Below, piece after piece: positions 40,463-49,600 of a stretch of 64,000 nucleotides of DNA (positions within the stretch are counted from its first letter, which is position 1; every line of letters starts with the position of its first letter). Below the pieces are notes generated by a model. The model did no database searches, was not told where the DNA came from, and saw only the letters and a list, made by a program, of their open reading frames with translations. Both the position numbers and the translations under genes were made by a program. The stretch comes from Oceanisphaera pacifica (GTDB lineage: Bacteria > Pseudomonadota > Gammaproteobacteria > Enterobacterales > Aeromonadaceae), in NCBI RefSeq assembly GCF_017498065.1, contig NZ_JAGDFX010000014.1, forward strand, positions 1 to 64,000. Reading direction: 5' to 3'.

Positions 40463-41769
40463 TGACAACTGCTAATAATAAGCAACGCATGATGCACCTT
40501 AATCTCTTTATTATGGGGTGTGGTCATCATAAGGGCGCTTGGCGTCATCCCAACTCATCGGTAGAGCGTTTAGGGGATATTCGCTATTACGAAGAGTTAG
40601 CGCAAATTGCCGAGCGCGGTAAATTTGATGCGGTGTTTTTTGCCGATGGCCAAGCGGCTGTAAATGTGGCAGATGGCGGCACTTTTTTCTTAGAGCCGTT
40701 AACGGCCATGGCAGCCATGAGCCGCGCGACAAGCAACATCGGCCTGATCAGTACGGTTTCTAGCACCTTTTATACCCCGTTTCACGCTGCTCGTATGATG
40801 GCGTCATTGGATCATATATCGGGCGGCCGCATGGGCTGGAACGTAGTGACATCTATGTTTGATATGGAAGCGCGTAACCATAACTATCAAGCAATGCCGG
40901 TACATGCCGACCGCTACCGTCGTGCCGATGAGTTTGTTGATGCCGCACTTAAGCTGTGGGACTCTTGGGCTGAAGATGCCCTAAGGCTTGACCGTGCCGG
41001 CTACTATGCCGACCCTGATAAAGTACAGCCAATTCACCATGATGGTGAGTTTTTTTTAGTGGATGGCCCACTGAATGTGCCACGCCCACCCCAAGGGCAT
41101 CCGGTATTATTTCAAGCTGGCGCTTCTGAACAAGGGCGAGAGTTAGCATCGCGCCGTGCCGAAGCTATTTATGCGGTCGCCTACGACTTGCCAGCGGCAC
41201 AAGAATATTACCGAGATATTAAGCGTCGCGTGCAAGAAGCAGGGCGAGAAGTTGATGTGCCCATCATGCCAGGTTTGGTGACCTATGTGGCGGCCACCGA
41301 GCAAGAAGCCAAAGCTAAGCAGCGTGAACTAGATGAAATGCTGCCCGTGGAGGCCTCGTTGCGCCAGCTCGGTTTGTTTATTGAACAAGACTGCTCCAAC
41401 TGGGACCTTGATGCGCCCATGCCAGAGTTGCCACCTTTGTCGGAATTTACCGGACCTAAAGGCCGTTATAGTACTATTTTGCGCATAATAGAAACTGAAC
41501 AGCCCACGGTACGAGAACTATTGGGGCGCTTAGCCGCGGGGGGGGGTCATTGCACCATGGTGGGCACACCTGCGCAAATAGCCGATAAAATGGAGCACTG
41601 GTTTAATAACGAAGGGGCCGATGGTTTTAATCTGATGCCACCATCACTGCCCTACAGCATTGAAGACTTCGTTGAACAAGTGGTCCCTGAACTACAACGC
41701 CGCGGCTTATTTCGAACTGAGTACGAGACCAACACACTGCGTGGTCACTTAGGCTTAGCCAAACCCTAG
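40462..41769 (+). CDS. Flavin-dependent monooxygenase, NtaA/SnaA/DszA family, under TPP riboswitch control
   Basis: A 435-residue LLM-class (luciferase-like) monooxygenase. It begins with MMHLNLFIMGCGHHKGAWRH and has FADGQAAV, SGGRMGWNVVTS and HYDGEFF-type HHDGEFFLVDGPL segments of the NtaA/SnaA/DszA group. Known members use FMNH2 and oxygen to break C–N or C–S bonds in nitrilotriacetate, dibenzothiophene sulfone or S-modified cysteines. It is coupled to the SDR by TAATG and ends at a terminator at 41876. With the TPP riboswitch upstream, it may act on thiamine or its breakdown products; that is inference. The flavin reductase must be supplied from elsewhere. Confidence 0.88.
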   Translation: MTTANNKQRMMHLNLFIMGCGHHKGAWRHPNSSVERLGDIRYYEELAQIAERGKFDAVFFADGQAAVNVADGGTFFLEPLTAMAAMSRATSNIGLISTVSSTFYTPFHAARMMASLDHISGGRMGWNVVTSMFDMEARNHNYQAMPVHADRYRRADEFVDAALKLWDSWAEDALRLDRAGYYADPDKVQPIHHDGEFFLVDGPLNVPRPPQGHPVLFQAGASEQGRELASRRAEAIYAVAYDLPAAQEYYRDIKRRVQEAGREVDVPIMPGLVTYVAATEQEAKAKQRELDEMLPVEASLRQLGLFIEQDCSNWDLDAPMPELPPLSEFTGPKGRYSTILRIIETEQPTVRELLGRLAAGGGHCTMVGTPAQIADKMEHWFNNEGADGFNLMPPSLPYSIEDFVEQVVPELQRRGLFRTEYETNTLRGHLGLAKP

Positions 41770-41794
41770 CCCTTTGGGCAGTTGTAAGCCGTAA

Positions 41795-41883
41795 GCTATA
41801 AGCGGTCAGCTACTGATAATCTACTAACAGGACAGCTGTCAGCCGTAAGCGGTCAGCTACTGATAACCTACTAACAGGACAGC
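41795..41883 (+). repeat. Tandem duplication of about 37 bp
   Basis: AAGCGGTCAGCTACTGATAA followed by a YCTACTAACAGGACAGC tail occurs twice in a row, at about 41799 and 41847. The second copy's AGGACAGCC forms the left arm of the operon terminator. Confidence 0.8.
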
Positions 41884-41909
41884 CAACACATGTAGGCTGT
41901 CCTTTTTTT
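41876..41909 (+). terminator. Terminator of the SDR–monooxygenase operon
   Basis: AGGACAGCC and GGCTGTCCT form a perfect hairpin followed by seven T. It marks the riboswitch-controlled unit as two genes and separates it from the DJ-1/PfpI gene. Confidence 0.88.
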
Positions 41910-42004
41910 GGCTGACGGCGTATGGCGTAAAACGGTCAGCTTGTTTTCTTCTTAGATAATCAGCTAGGCTGATAAGTGCGTCTACTTTCTTTTAAGGAAC
42001 CCAA

Positions 42005-42694
42005 ATGGAAATATTAATGGTGATGACCTCACATGAGCAGTTGGGTAATAGTGGCAAGAAAACTGGGCTTTGGCTTGAAGAGTTTGCAGCAGCTTATTAT
42101 GTATTTAAAGATGCTGGCGCGGATATTATGCTGGCCACCACGCAGGGTGATATGCCGCCAATTGATCCTAATAGTGTGGAGCCCGAGGCATTAACCCTAG
42201 CCACCGAGCGTTTATTTGCTGATGCCGCAGCCAAGGCGCAGCTGGCTTGTACCCATGAGGTAAAAGATTTTATTGTTGCTGAATTTGATGCCATCTTTTA
42301 TCCCGGTGGGCACGGTCCGTTATGGGATTTGGTCGATAACCCTGACTCTATTCGTCTTATTGAAGGCATGTTTGCGGCTCATAAACCGGTAGGCTTGGTG
42401 TGTCATGCGCCGGGTGTATTGCGTGATGTAAAAGGACCTGATGGGCAGCCGGTGGTGAATGGCAAACGGGTGACGGGTTTTAGTAACAGCGAAGAAGCCG
42501 CAGTTGGGTTAACTGACGTGGTGCCGTTTTTGGTTGAAGATATGCTGAAAGCCAATGGCGGTGATTATCACAAAGCAGACGACTGGCAGCCCCACGTTGA
42601 AGTGGATGACTTGTTGGTAACCGGGCAAAACCCCGCGTCATCCACCGCCACCGCCGAGGCCTTGCTAGCAATACTCCAAAGGCCCATTCATTAA
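42005..42694 (+). CDS. DJ-1/PfpI-family protein (type 1 glutamine amidotransferase-like)
   Basis: A 229-residue member of the DJ-1/PfpI superfamily, nearest to the Hsp31-like group of glyoxalase III/deglycase type enzymes. The nucleophile Cys133 is in LVCHAPG, followed by His134, with the upstream acidic residue near Glu26 and the YPGGHGPLWDL loop at about 100-110. Such proteins handle glyoxals or protect against carbonyl stress. AAGGAAC precedes the start. It lies after the terminator of the riboswitch operon and is probably transcribed on its own. Confidence 0.85.
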   Translation: MEILMVMTSHEQLGNSGKKTGLWLEEFAAAYYVFKDAGADIMLATTQGDMPPIDPNSVEPEALTLATERLFADAAAKAQLACTHEVKDFIVAEFDAIFYPGGHGPLWDLVDNPDSIRLIEGMFAAHKPVGLVCHAPGVLRDVKGPDGQPVVNGKRVTGFSNSEEAAVGLTDVVPFLVEDMLKANGGDYHKADDWQPHVEVDDLLVTGQNPASSTATAEALLAILQRPIH

Positions 42695-42770
42695 CGAGCC
42701 CTTCGGGCAGCTGTAAGCTTGAAGCCGTAAGCTGTCAGATAAACACCGCTTTTTGGTCTTTGCTGATCGC

Positions 42771-43523
42771 TTAAAGCTTACGGCTTACCGCTGGCGATAG
42801 CCGCCGCTCTAAGTGCTGTAATAGTGAATCGGTAATAATGGCCATCAGCGCCACCATAATGCCGCCTTGCAGTACGAAGGCCATATTGTCGGTGAGCAGG
42901 CCGGCAATGATCACCTCACCAAATCCCTTCGCCGCCACCGTCGATCCTATGGTGGCAGTACCTATGCTGATCACTAATGAAATACGAATGCCTGCCACTA
43001 TCACCGGCAATGCCAGTGGCAGCTCAATTGACCATAATCGTTGGTGTGGACTCATGCCCATGCCGCGAGCCGCCTCACATACCCGTTCGGGTACCTGCTG
43101 CAAACCGGTGACGGTATTTTCATAAATAGGCAGCATACCGTAGAGGAACAACGCCACTAAGGTGGGAGTTAAACCAAAGCCCAGCGCCGGTACCGCTAGT
43201 GCGAGTACGGCAACGGGAGGGAAAGTCTGGCCTAAATTAGCGATGGCACGCGCCAGCGGTAAAAATTCTCTGCCACTGGTGCGAGTCACCCAAATTCCGG
43301 CGAATAGGGCGACCAGAGTGGCGGCGGAGATAGCAATAAATACGGCAGCCAGATGCCAAAGCAATAAATTAAAGACGCTGTCGCGGCTATAAATGGCGGG
43401 CGTGCGCTCGTCGACAAAGTAATTAAACAAAGGAGCCAGCCATTCTATATTGATGGTCATTATCAGCAATAGCAGCATGGGCAACCCTAGGCCTAACCAA
43501 GTACGCACGGCCGGTATTTTCAT
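42771..43523 (-). CDS. yehW: Osmoprotectant-type ABC transporter permease YehW
   Basis: A 250-residue permease with about six membrane helices and the EAA loop CEAARGMGMSPHQRLWSIELPLALP. It resembles E. coli YehW of the OsmF/YehZYXW system, a low-affinity glycine-betaine-type importer linked to osmotic stress. It is the last gene of the set and overlaps yehX by 4 nt. AGC-type repeats lie just beyond its stop codon. Confidence 0.88.
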   Translation of the reverse strand: MKIPAVRTWLGLGLPMLLLLIMTINIEWLAPLFNYFVDERTPAIYSRDSVFNLLLWHLAAVFIAISAATLVALFAGIWVTRTSGREFLPLARAIANLGQTFPPVAVLALAVPALGFGLTPTLVALFLYGMLPIYENTVTGLQQVPERVCEAARGMGMSPHQRLWSIELPLALPVIVAGIRISLVISIGTATIGSTVAAKGFGEVIIAGLLTDNMAFVLQGGIMVALMAIITDSLLQHLERRLSPAVSRKL

Positions 43524-44467
43524 ACTCGTGCACCTTGTTGTAACAAGTCATGCAGAGAAACCTGGCCTACGGTTTGGCCTGCTACATTGACTACCTGCAG
43601 CTGCTCTACTTGCTCCCAAATCAGTAATGCCATGGCTTCGCGTAAGCTGGCCTCGGCATGAATACAGGGCAGCGGGTGAGTTGCCTGTGCTATTGGCGCT
43701 GTCATGATCTGGCTGACCTGTTTGGTGCTCAACAAGCGTAGTGGTCGCTCACTGCCGCCGACAAGCTCTTGTACAAAACCAGCTTTAGGGTTGCGCAACA
43801 GTGCTTCTGGCGTGTCTAGCTGCAGTAATGTGCCTTTATCCATTACTGCAATCACATCGGCCATTTTTATGGCTTCTTCTAGATCGTGGGTCACCATAAT
43901 AATGGTGATCCCTAGTAGTTGCTGTACCTTTAATAATTCATCTTGTAGCAGCTCTCGGGTGAGCGGATCTAGGGCACCAAAAGGCTCGTCCATCAGCAGT
44001 AGTTCTGGTTTGGCGGCCAGCGCTCGCGCCACGCCTACTCTTTGTTGTTCACCGCCCGATAGTTGATGAGGGTATTTACTGGCAAAGGTAGCAGCATCTA
44101 ACTTGAATAAGGTCAGCAACTCGGTTACACGAGCATCAATCTCTGGCTTTTTCCAGCCTAACAGCTTAGGTACGGTGGCAATGTTTTGCTGAACGGTGCG
44201 ATGGGGAAATAAGCCCATGCCCTGGATGACGTAGCCGATGCGTCGGCGCAATTGTTCTGGCGACTGTGTAGTGACATCTTTGCCCTTGATCAAAATTTGC
44301 CCTTGGCTGGGTTCTATCAGTCGGTTAAGCATGCGTAGCATGGTCGACTTACCACAACCGGATGTTCCTACTAATACGCAGAACTGGCCGCTATCTACTT
44401 TGAACGAAAGGTTATTGACGGCAACTTGTGCGCCAAACTGTTTGCTGAGTGCTTTCACTTCGATCAT
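43520..44467 (-). CDS. yehX: Osmoprotectant-type ABC transporter ATP-binding protein YehX
   Basis: A 315-residue ATPase. Walker A GTSGCGKST is at about 35-43, the signature LSGGEQQRVGVARALA at about 135-150, and Walker B LLMDEPFGALD follows. The C-terminal ~70 residues look like a degenerate CBS domain, as in ProV/OpuA-type ATPases. I start at the ATG at 44467 (MIEVKALSKQFG), preceded by GAGG and overlapping the yehY stop as ATGA. The frame upstream only shadows yehY. Confidence 0.92.
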   Translation of the reverse strand: MIEVKALSKQFGAQVAVNNLSFKVDSGQFCVLVGTSGCGKSTMLRMLNRLIEPSQGQILIKGKDVTTQSPEQLRRRIGYVIQGMGLFPHRTVQQNIATVPKLLGWKKPEIDARVTELLTLFKLDAATFASKYPHQLSGGEQQRVGVARALAAKPELLLMDEPFGALDPLTRELLQDELLKVQQLLGITIIMVTHDLEEAIKMADVIAVMDKGTLLQLDTPEALLRNPKAGFVQELVGGSERPLRLLSTKQVSQIMTAPIAQATHPLPCIHAEASLREAMALLIWEQVEQLQVVNVAGQTVGQVSLHDLLQQGARV

Positions 44468-45615
44468 GCTTTGTTGCCTCGTTGCAGGGCTATTAGAGTA
44501 TCGATCACCATGGCAAATAAAAAGGCCAAAATAAGTGTTGGTACTGCACCTAATAGCACTAAGTCGGTGGCGGTTTGGCCCAAGCCCTGAAAGATATAAG
44601 TACCAAAGCCACCGCCACCGACCAGCGCTGCTACTGCCACTAGGCCGATATTCATGGTCACCACTACTCGCAACCCCGTCAAAATAACCGGCAACGCCAA
44701 CGGAAATTCCAGCTGCCATAATCGCTGGTTATGGCTCATGCCCATGCCGGTGGCGGCGTCGCGCACGCTAGCATCAATTTGATCGAAACCGAGCGCGGTA
44801 TTACTTACGATAGGGAGTAATGAATAAAAAAACAGCGCGATAACTGCAGGGGCTGCGCCTATACCACGAATGCCGAGCTCGGCCAATATCGGGTAGCCGG
44901 TGGCCAGCATACTCAGCGGGATCATCAACAGCCCAAACATGGCTAGGCTGGGGATGGTTTGCAAGATATTCAGCACCGGAAACAGCGCCGCTTTTAGGCG
45001 GGCCGAGCGATGACAGCGCACGCCCAGCGGAATACCGATTAACACAGCGGGCACAATGCTGCCGAGTGCTAGCTGCAAGTGGCGAACTGCCTGATCCCAG
45101 AAGTTGATTTGGTTGTGGTATTCCTGCAATAACGAGAGCGAGTCCCAGTGGCCACTGGCCAACAATAGCAACAGGGAGCCCATAATCAGCGCCACCAGTG
45201 CTAGCCGAGACAGCGGCCCGAGCGCCAGCTTAATAGTGGCATCGGTGATCAGCAATACCAGCCAAAAAAAGGCCAACCAAAAGCCACCGTTAAGAGAAAT
45301 GCGAGCTAAGGGGTTGGCCTCCATCAATAGCAGAGATGCGCTGAACCCGACGATATACATCAGCGTTATCAAGGTCGCTAACGTGAGTAACATTCGGGTG
45401 GGAATTGCTGTTTTGAATAGAGATATTAAGCTAGTAAGCGCTAACAATATTAGCAGTGGGGCTAGCGTTGCTAGGCTGGCGGCATCCAGTAGCTTCAAGC
45501 TTTCACCTGGCATTATGCGGTTTGGTTGCAGGCTAACCAAGGGCAGGGCAAGCAACGACAGCAGTAGGGCTACCCCAAGCGTGCTGCCCACCTTGTCCAA
45601 ATTAGAAAACGTCAA
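44464..45615 (-). CDS. yehY: Osmoprotectant-type ABC transporter permease YehY
   Basis: A 383-residue permease. The first ~160 residues add about four membrane helices, as in E. coli YehY; the C-terminal half is the usual binding-protein-dependent permease domain with the EAA-type loop VRDAATGMGMSHNQRLWQLEFPLALP. It lies between osmF and yehX in the enterobacterial order and overlaps yehX by 4 nt. Confidence 0.9.
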   Translation of the reverse strand: MTFSNLDKVGSTLGVALLLSLLALPLVSLQPNRIMPGESLKLLDAASLATLAPLLILLALTSLISLFKTAIPTRMLLTLATLITLMYIVGFSASLLLMEANPLARISLNGGFWLAFFWLVLLITDATIKLALGPLSRLALVALIMGSLLLLLASGHWDSLSLLQEYHNQINFWDQAVRHLQLALGSIVPAVLIGIPLGVRCHRSARLKAALFPVLNILQTIPSLAMFGLLMIPLSMLATGYPILAELGIRGIGAAPAVIALFFYSLLPIVSNTALGFDQIDASVRDAATGMGMSHNQRLWQLEFPLALPVILTGLRVVVTMNIGLVAVAALVGGGGFGTYIFQGLGQTATDLVLLGAVPTLILAFLFAMVIDTLIALQRGNKA

Positions 45616-45737
45616 AAAAACTCCTGAAATATAGATAAGGTTTGTCAGTCACAGATACTAGCCAGTTAATAACAAGTCCTTCGTTCGGTATTCACTGTAC
45701 AGATAATAGGACTGTTACTTAATCAATTTGGGATTCA

Positions 45738-46652
45738 TTAATCCTGTAAAAATCCCTTATCAGACAGATAGTTTTTAGCAACGGCCTGGGGGCTTTCGCC
45801 ACCAATGGCGATGCGACTGTTGAGCTGTTGCAGGGTTTTCACGTTCAGTGACTGAAAAATAGGTGCCAAAATAGTGGCGATTTCTGGGTGGGCCTGCAAA
45901 GTCTGCTCACGCACTATGGGGGCAGGGGCGTAGACGGGTTGCACGCCCTTATTGTCTTTCATGACTACTAGTCCTACTGAGGCGATGGCACCGTCGGTAC
46001 CGTACACCATGGCCGCATTAGTATTGTCGGTTTGTAGTGCCGCCGCCTTAATGGTGGCTGCCGTGTTACCTCCAGCCAGTACTAATAGTTGGTTATCGTC
46101 TAGCGTAAAGTCATAGATTTGTTGAAAAGCAGGCAGTACTGCTGGGCTAGACACAAACTCAGCCGATGCGGCGAGTTTTATTTCGCCACCTTGTTTCACG
46201 TAGTGCCCAAAGTCAGACATGGTGTGTAGCTGGTGGTTATCGGCAACATCTTGGCGCAGCGCGATGGCCCAAGTGTTATTAGCGTTGGCGGGGGGTAGCC
46301 ACACCAGCTGATGTTGGTCGTAATCTAGCTGCTTGGCTTGCTCGTAACCCTGCTGAAAGTGTCTCCATACTGGGCTTTCTTCTTGCTTATGGAAGAAGGC
46401 AGCGTTGCCTGTGTATTCTGGGTAAATATCAATTTCGCCCGAAATAATGGCCTTGCGCACTATGGGCGTACCGCCCAGCTGGGCACGATTTTCTACCTCA
46501 AGCCCAGCTTCTTTTAGCGCCAAATAGATAACATTGCCCAACAGGCCACCTTCGGTATCTATCTTAGAAGACACCACAATGGCGTCAGCGGCTAAAGCGG
46601 GAGCCGCCGCTAACGAAAGGGTAAATATGGCCGAAGCCAGCGACTTCTTCAT
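45738..46652 (-). CDS. osmF: Osmoprotectant-binding periplasmic protein OsmF/YehZ
   Basis: A 304-residue substrate-binding protein of the ABC importer encoded downstream. A signal peptide covers about residues 1-22 (LSLAAAPALAAD). SSKIDTEGGLLGNVIY, ISGEIDIYPEYTGNAAFF, NNTWAIALRQDVA and YAPAPIVRE match E. coli OsmF (YehZ) closely. The ATG at 46652 follows AGGA. It is the first gene of osmF–yehY–yehX–yehW, and lies only 37 bp after the large membrane protein gene, so the two may share a transcript. Confidence 0.92.
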   Translation of the reverse strand: MKKSLASAIFTLSLAAAPALAADAIVVSSKIDTEGGLLGNVIYLALKEAGLEVENRAQLGGTPIVRKAIISGEIDIYPEYTGNAAFFHKQEESPVWRHFQQGYEQAKQLDYDQHQLVWLPPANANNTWAIALRQDVADNHQLHTMSDFGHYVKQGGEIKLAASAEFVSSPAVLPAFQQIYDFTLDDNQLLVLAGGNTAATIKAAALQTDNTNAAMVYGTDGAIASVGLVVMKDNKGVQPVYAPAPIVREQTLQAHPEIATILAPIFQSLNVKTLQQLNSRIAIGGESPQAVAKNYLSDKGFLQD

Positions 46653-46689
46653 CAATTTTTGTCCTTGTCTTAAAATGAATCCCGAAGAC

Positions 46690-49600
46690 TTAAGGCTTTC
46701 CCTTGCCTTCAAAGTCGATATGTATATTCAACGGTCGCCATAATCCTTGCTGAGAAAAACACTCCCAGCCCCAACGTAACCAATGCAGCAGGGCAAAAGC
46801 CAACCAGAGCGCCCAACTCAACATTAATAAGCGATATACCAACAAAGGCACCGACACCACCCAAGCTTGAGGCAAGCTGTTAGCACTTCGGTCTTGATAC
46901 CAACGCAGCACAGTACCATAAGAGCGATTACCACTAACTTGCATATTGGGTAATCCCAGCAAACCTTGTTGTATGGCGAAAAACAGCACGCTTAACGCCA
47001 ATAAAGTGAGCAAAACTAACCCTACTTGCACCAGATTAAACACCTTACCTGCCGACTGATGTTGCCAACCTTGGCGTAAGCCCAGCGCCAGCAACCAGCC
47101 CACTACAATAAACGCCATCCATAGCGGAATTTGTGTAAGCCCAATACCCAGTAATAACCAATGGTGAAAACGCAGCGGCGTAAAGCGGATACGACTTAAG
47201 CCCACGGCTAACAGTACAATAATGGCCAGTAAACTCCAAAATAATACCGCCGGGCCCATGTTTGGCCCTGCGGTAAATAATACCCAGCGATCTTCCCCCA
47301 AATTGAGATCGATATCGTTATTTACGCTCGGGCTATTGAGGTTAATAACGGGGGTCGTGAGCAATGGCTCAACACCGCTATTATGACGCCAGCTTATCTG
47401 TATATCTTGCGCCCCCGGGGTGAGGGGAATAATTAAACTATTGTCTTCTTGTAGGCGAAGAGGCTGATTTTTATGGTTAATTACTACCGATTGTAACTTG
47501 ATATTGTTGGGCAGTTGTAGGCGGTGTTGTCCGCCTTGGCTGCTGCGTATTTGTAGCGCTAAATTGGCATCCATGGCTCTGTGGCCCGGCGTTAAACTGA
47601 GCTTGGTGCTGTCTATGGTGAGCGTTTGGCCCGCCACACCTGCAGGGCGACTTATGTTAAGTGTGACAGTCTCACCAGGCCAAGGCCGCCATTCAGGTAA
47701 CCTATAGCCACTGGCATTTTGCTGATAAATAACCGGCAACTCACTCGTAGTGATATGCCAAATAGCGCTAGCATCTAGTTGCCAGCGCTCGTTCCAATGC
47801 TCGGTATTGGCCGCTTTTAGCGTTAACGTTTCTGATTTTTCTAATCGCGACTGCCAACTAGCGGTTTGCTGGTTGGCGCTAAAGTGAATGATCGCCTTGC
47901 CTGCTTTAACATTTACTCCCTCGGTGAGTACCGATTCATTGGCTAACAGCGGAATAGCAAGCGACATTGGTTGGCCCAGCGGAGATTGTCGACGCACTTG
48001 AGTGCTGACATTCCAGTTGAGATCTAAACGTAAAGTACGCTCTACGCTAGCAAACTTTGGCGGTGCGCCTGGCTCTAGCTTGCGCGGTGTTGGGGTTGAG
48101 CTTACCGCCGGCACTTTATTGAGCGTCAGTTGCGCGCTGGGCACGCCATTGTCATTAACCCCTTGCCAAGTCCAGTGGGCTTGGGCGGCATGCAGTGTTA
48201 CCCGATGCGGGCGCAGTAACAGTGGCAGTCTGATGGATGTTTGTTCATTGAGCGAGCCGGTTAAACGCACGGTGTGAATACCTGCGGGTAAGGGCACATA
48301 TAAGGCACCATTGGGCTGGCGCAATAGGGCGCTACTGGCGTTGTCATTCACAAACACCTTATTGGGCAGCCAGTGTTGGGCATTAACAGGCAAGGGGACG
48401 GCCACGGCTTGCTGAGTATGTATTTCTAACTCGGCGCTTAGTTGCTGTTTATCTAGGGTGATATCTAACGTCGCGATTTGTGCACATTGTGGCAAGCACT
48501 CTGGCGGCGCGAGCAGCTTGGTTTTTAGCTCCGTTAATAACTGCTCATTGGGTATGGCTGCCTGTGCGGGGGTGGGGCTTGCCAGTAATAAAGGCAACAA
48601 TAAGGTAGCGGGCAAGATAAGTGCCCCCACACTGCCTTTTGGTAATGCGGCTTTTGCACGGCTAAGCCTGATGCCGGTCATGCGTAGCACCAGCAGGCTA
48701 ATCAATAATACGCGCAGCACATTTAATATCATGTTCACGGTGGGAGAGAGCAGTACTAATTTAATCTGTTGATCTTGTTGCACTGGGCCATTCCAAGTTA
48801 GGTTTATGCTATTCCATTGCCATTTAGGCATGCCGGGACCGGTTTGCACTTTGGTGTTGGGATCAATTTGGGTTAATGGCGCAGGCTGGCTGCTGGCCTT
48901 AGGTGAAGGCAATCGTTGGCTGGTACGCACTTGTTGCGTTAGCTCTGCGGCAGCTTGCTGCACCTGATTACTGCTTATGCTGTCCATAGCTGCTTCGTTT
49001 ATTTCAGGAGCATGGCGATAAGGCGTAGTGTGTGCTAACTGCGGATACATAGCGGTGCGTATTTGATCCACCATAAATGGAATAGCAATCAGCAGCAGTA
49101 CCAGCAAACTTGCGTTACGATAACCGATCACCACTTTTTTGAATCGGCCCGCTGGCAATACTTTTAGCAAAGCTGCGGCTGCTAATAAATGCAGCCATAT
49201 CCAACGAGGTGGGCCAAATCCGGCTGCTTGGTGCCAAATTAACGAGAGTGTCACTAGGGTGATTAACCCCCATTGCCAGCCCCACAAGCGAAATGCAGCA
49301 ACGGCGGCAATCAGTACTAAAAATAAATCAAGTAAGGTCCAACTTTGCAGCCAAGTATTAGCGCTGTCCATACCCGAGGCAGACAGCAAGCTCCAACCAG
49401 GAGGAAGATGCAATTGGGTATGCAAAGACTGTAAGTCAATATTCCAGCCTACGGCAGGCAGGCTGGAAATCTCATCTTGGTAGCGGCTATCGGCGCTCAC
49501 ATTAAGCTGGCCACGGCGCACTTCAACGCCTCTTTGATTGGTGCCCTCAAGCTGTGTAATAAACTGATCTTGACCATCCATAGCAACACGACCCAAGATT

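Noticed and set aside
46192-46207. TGTTTCACG half of a parS-like site in osmF
   Set aside because: The second half (TAGTGCC) does not match the palindrome.
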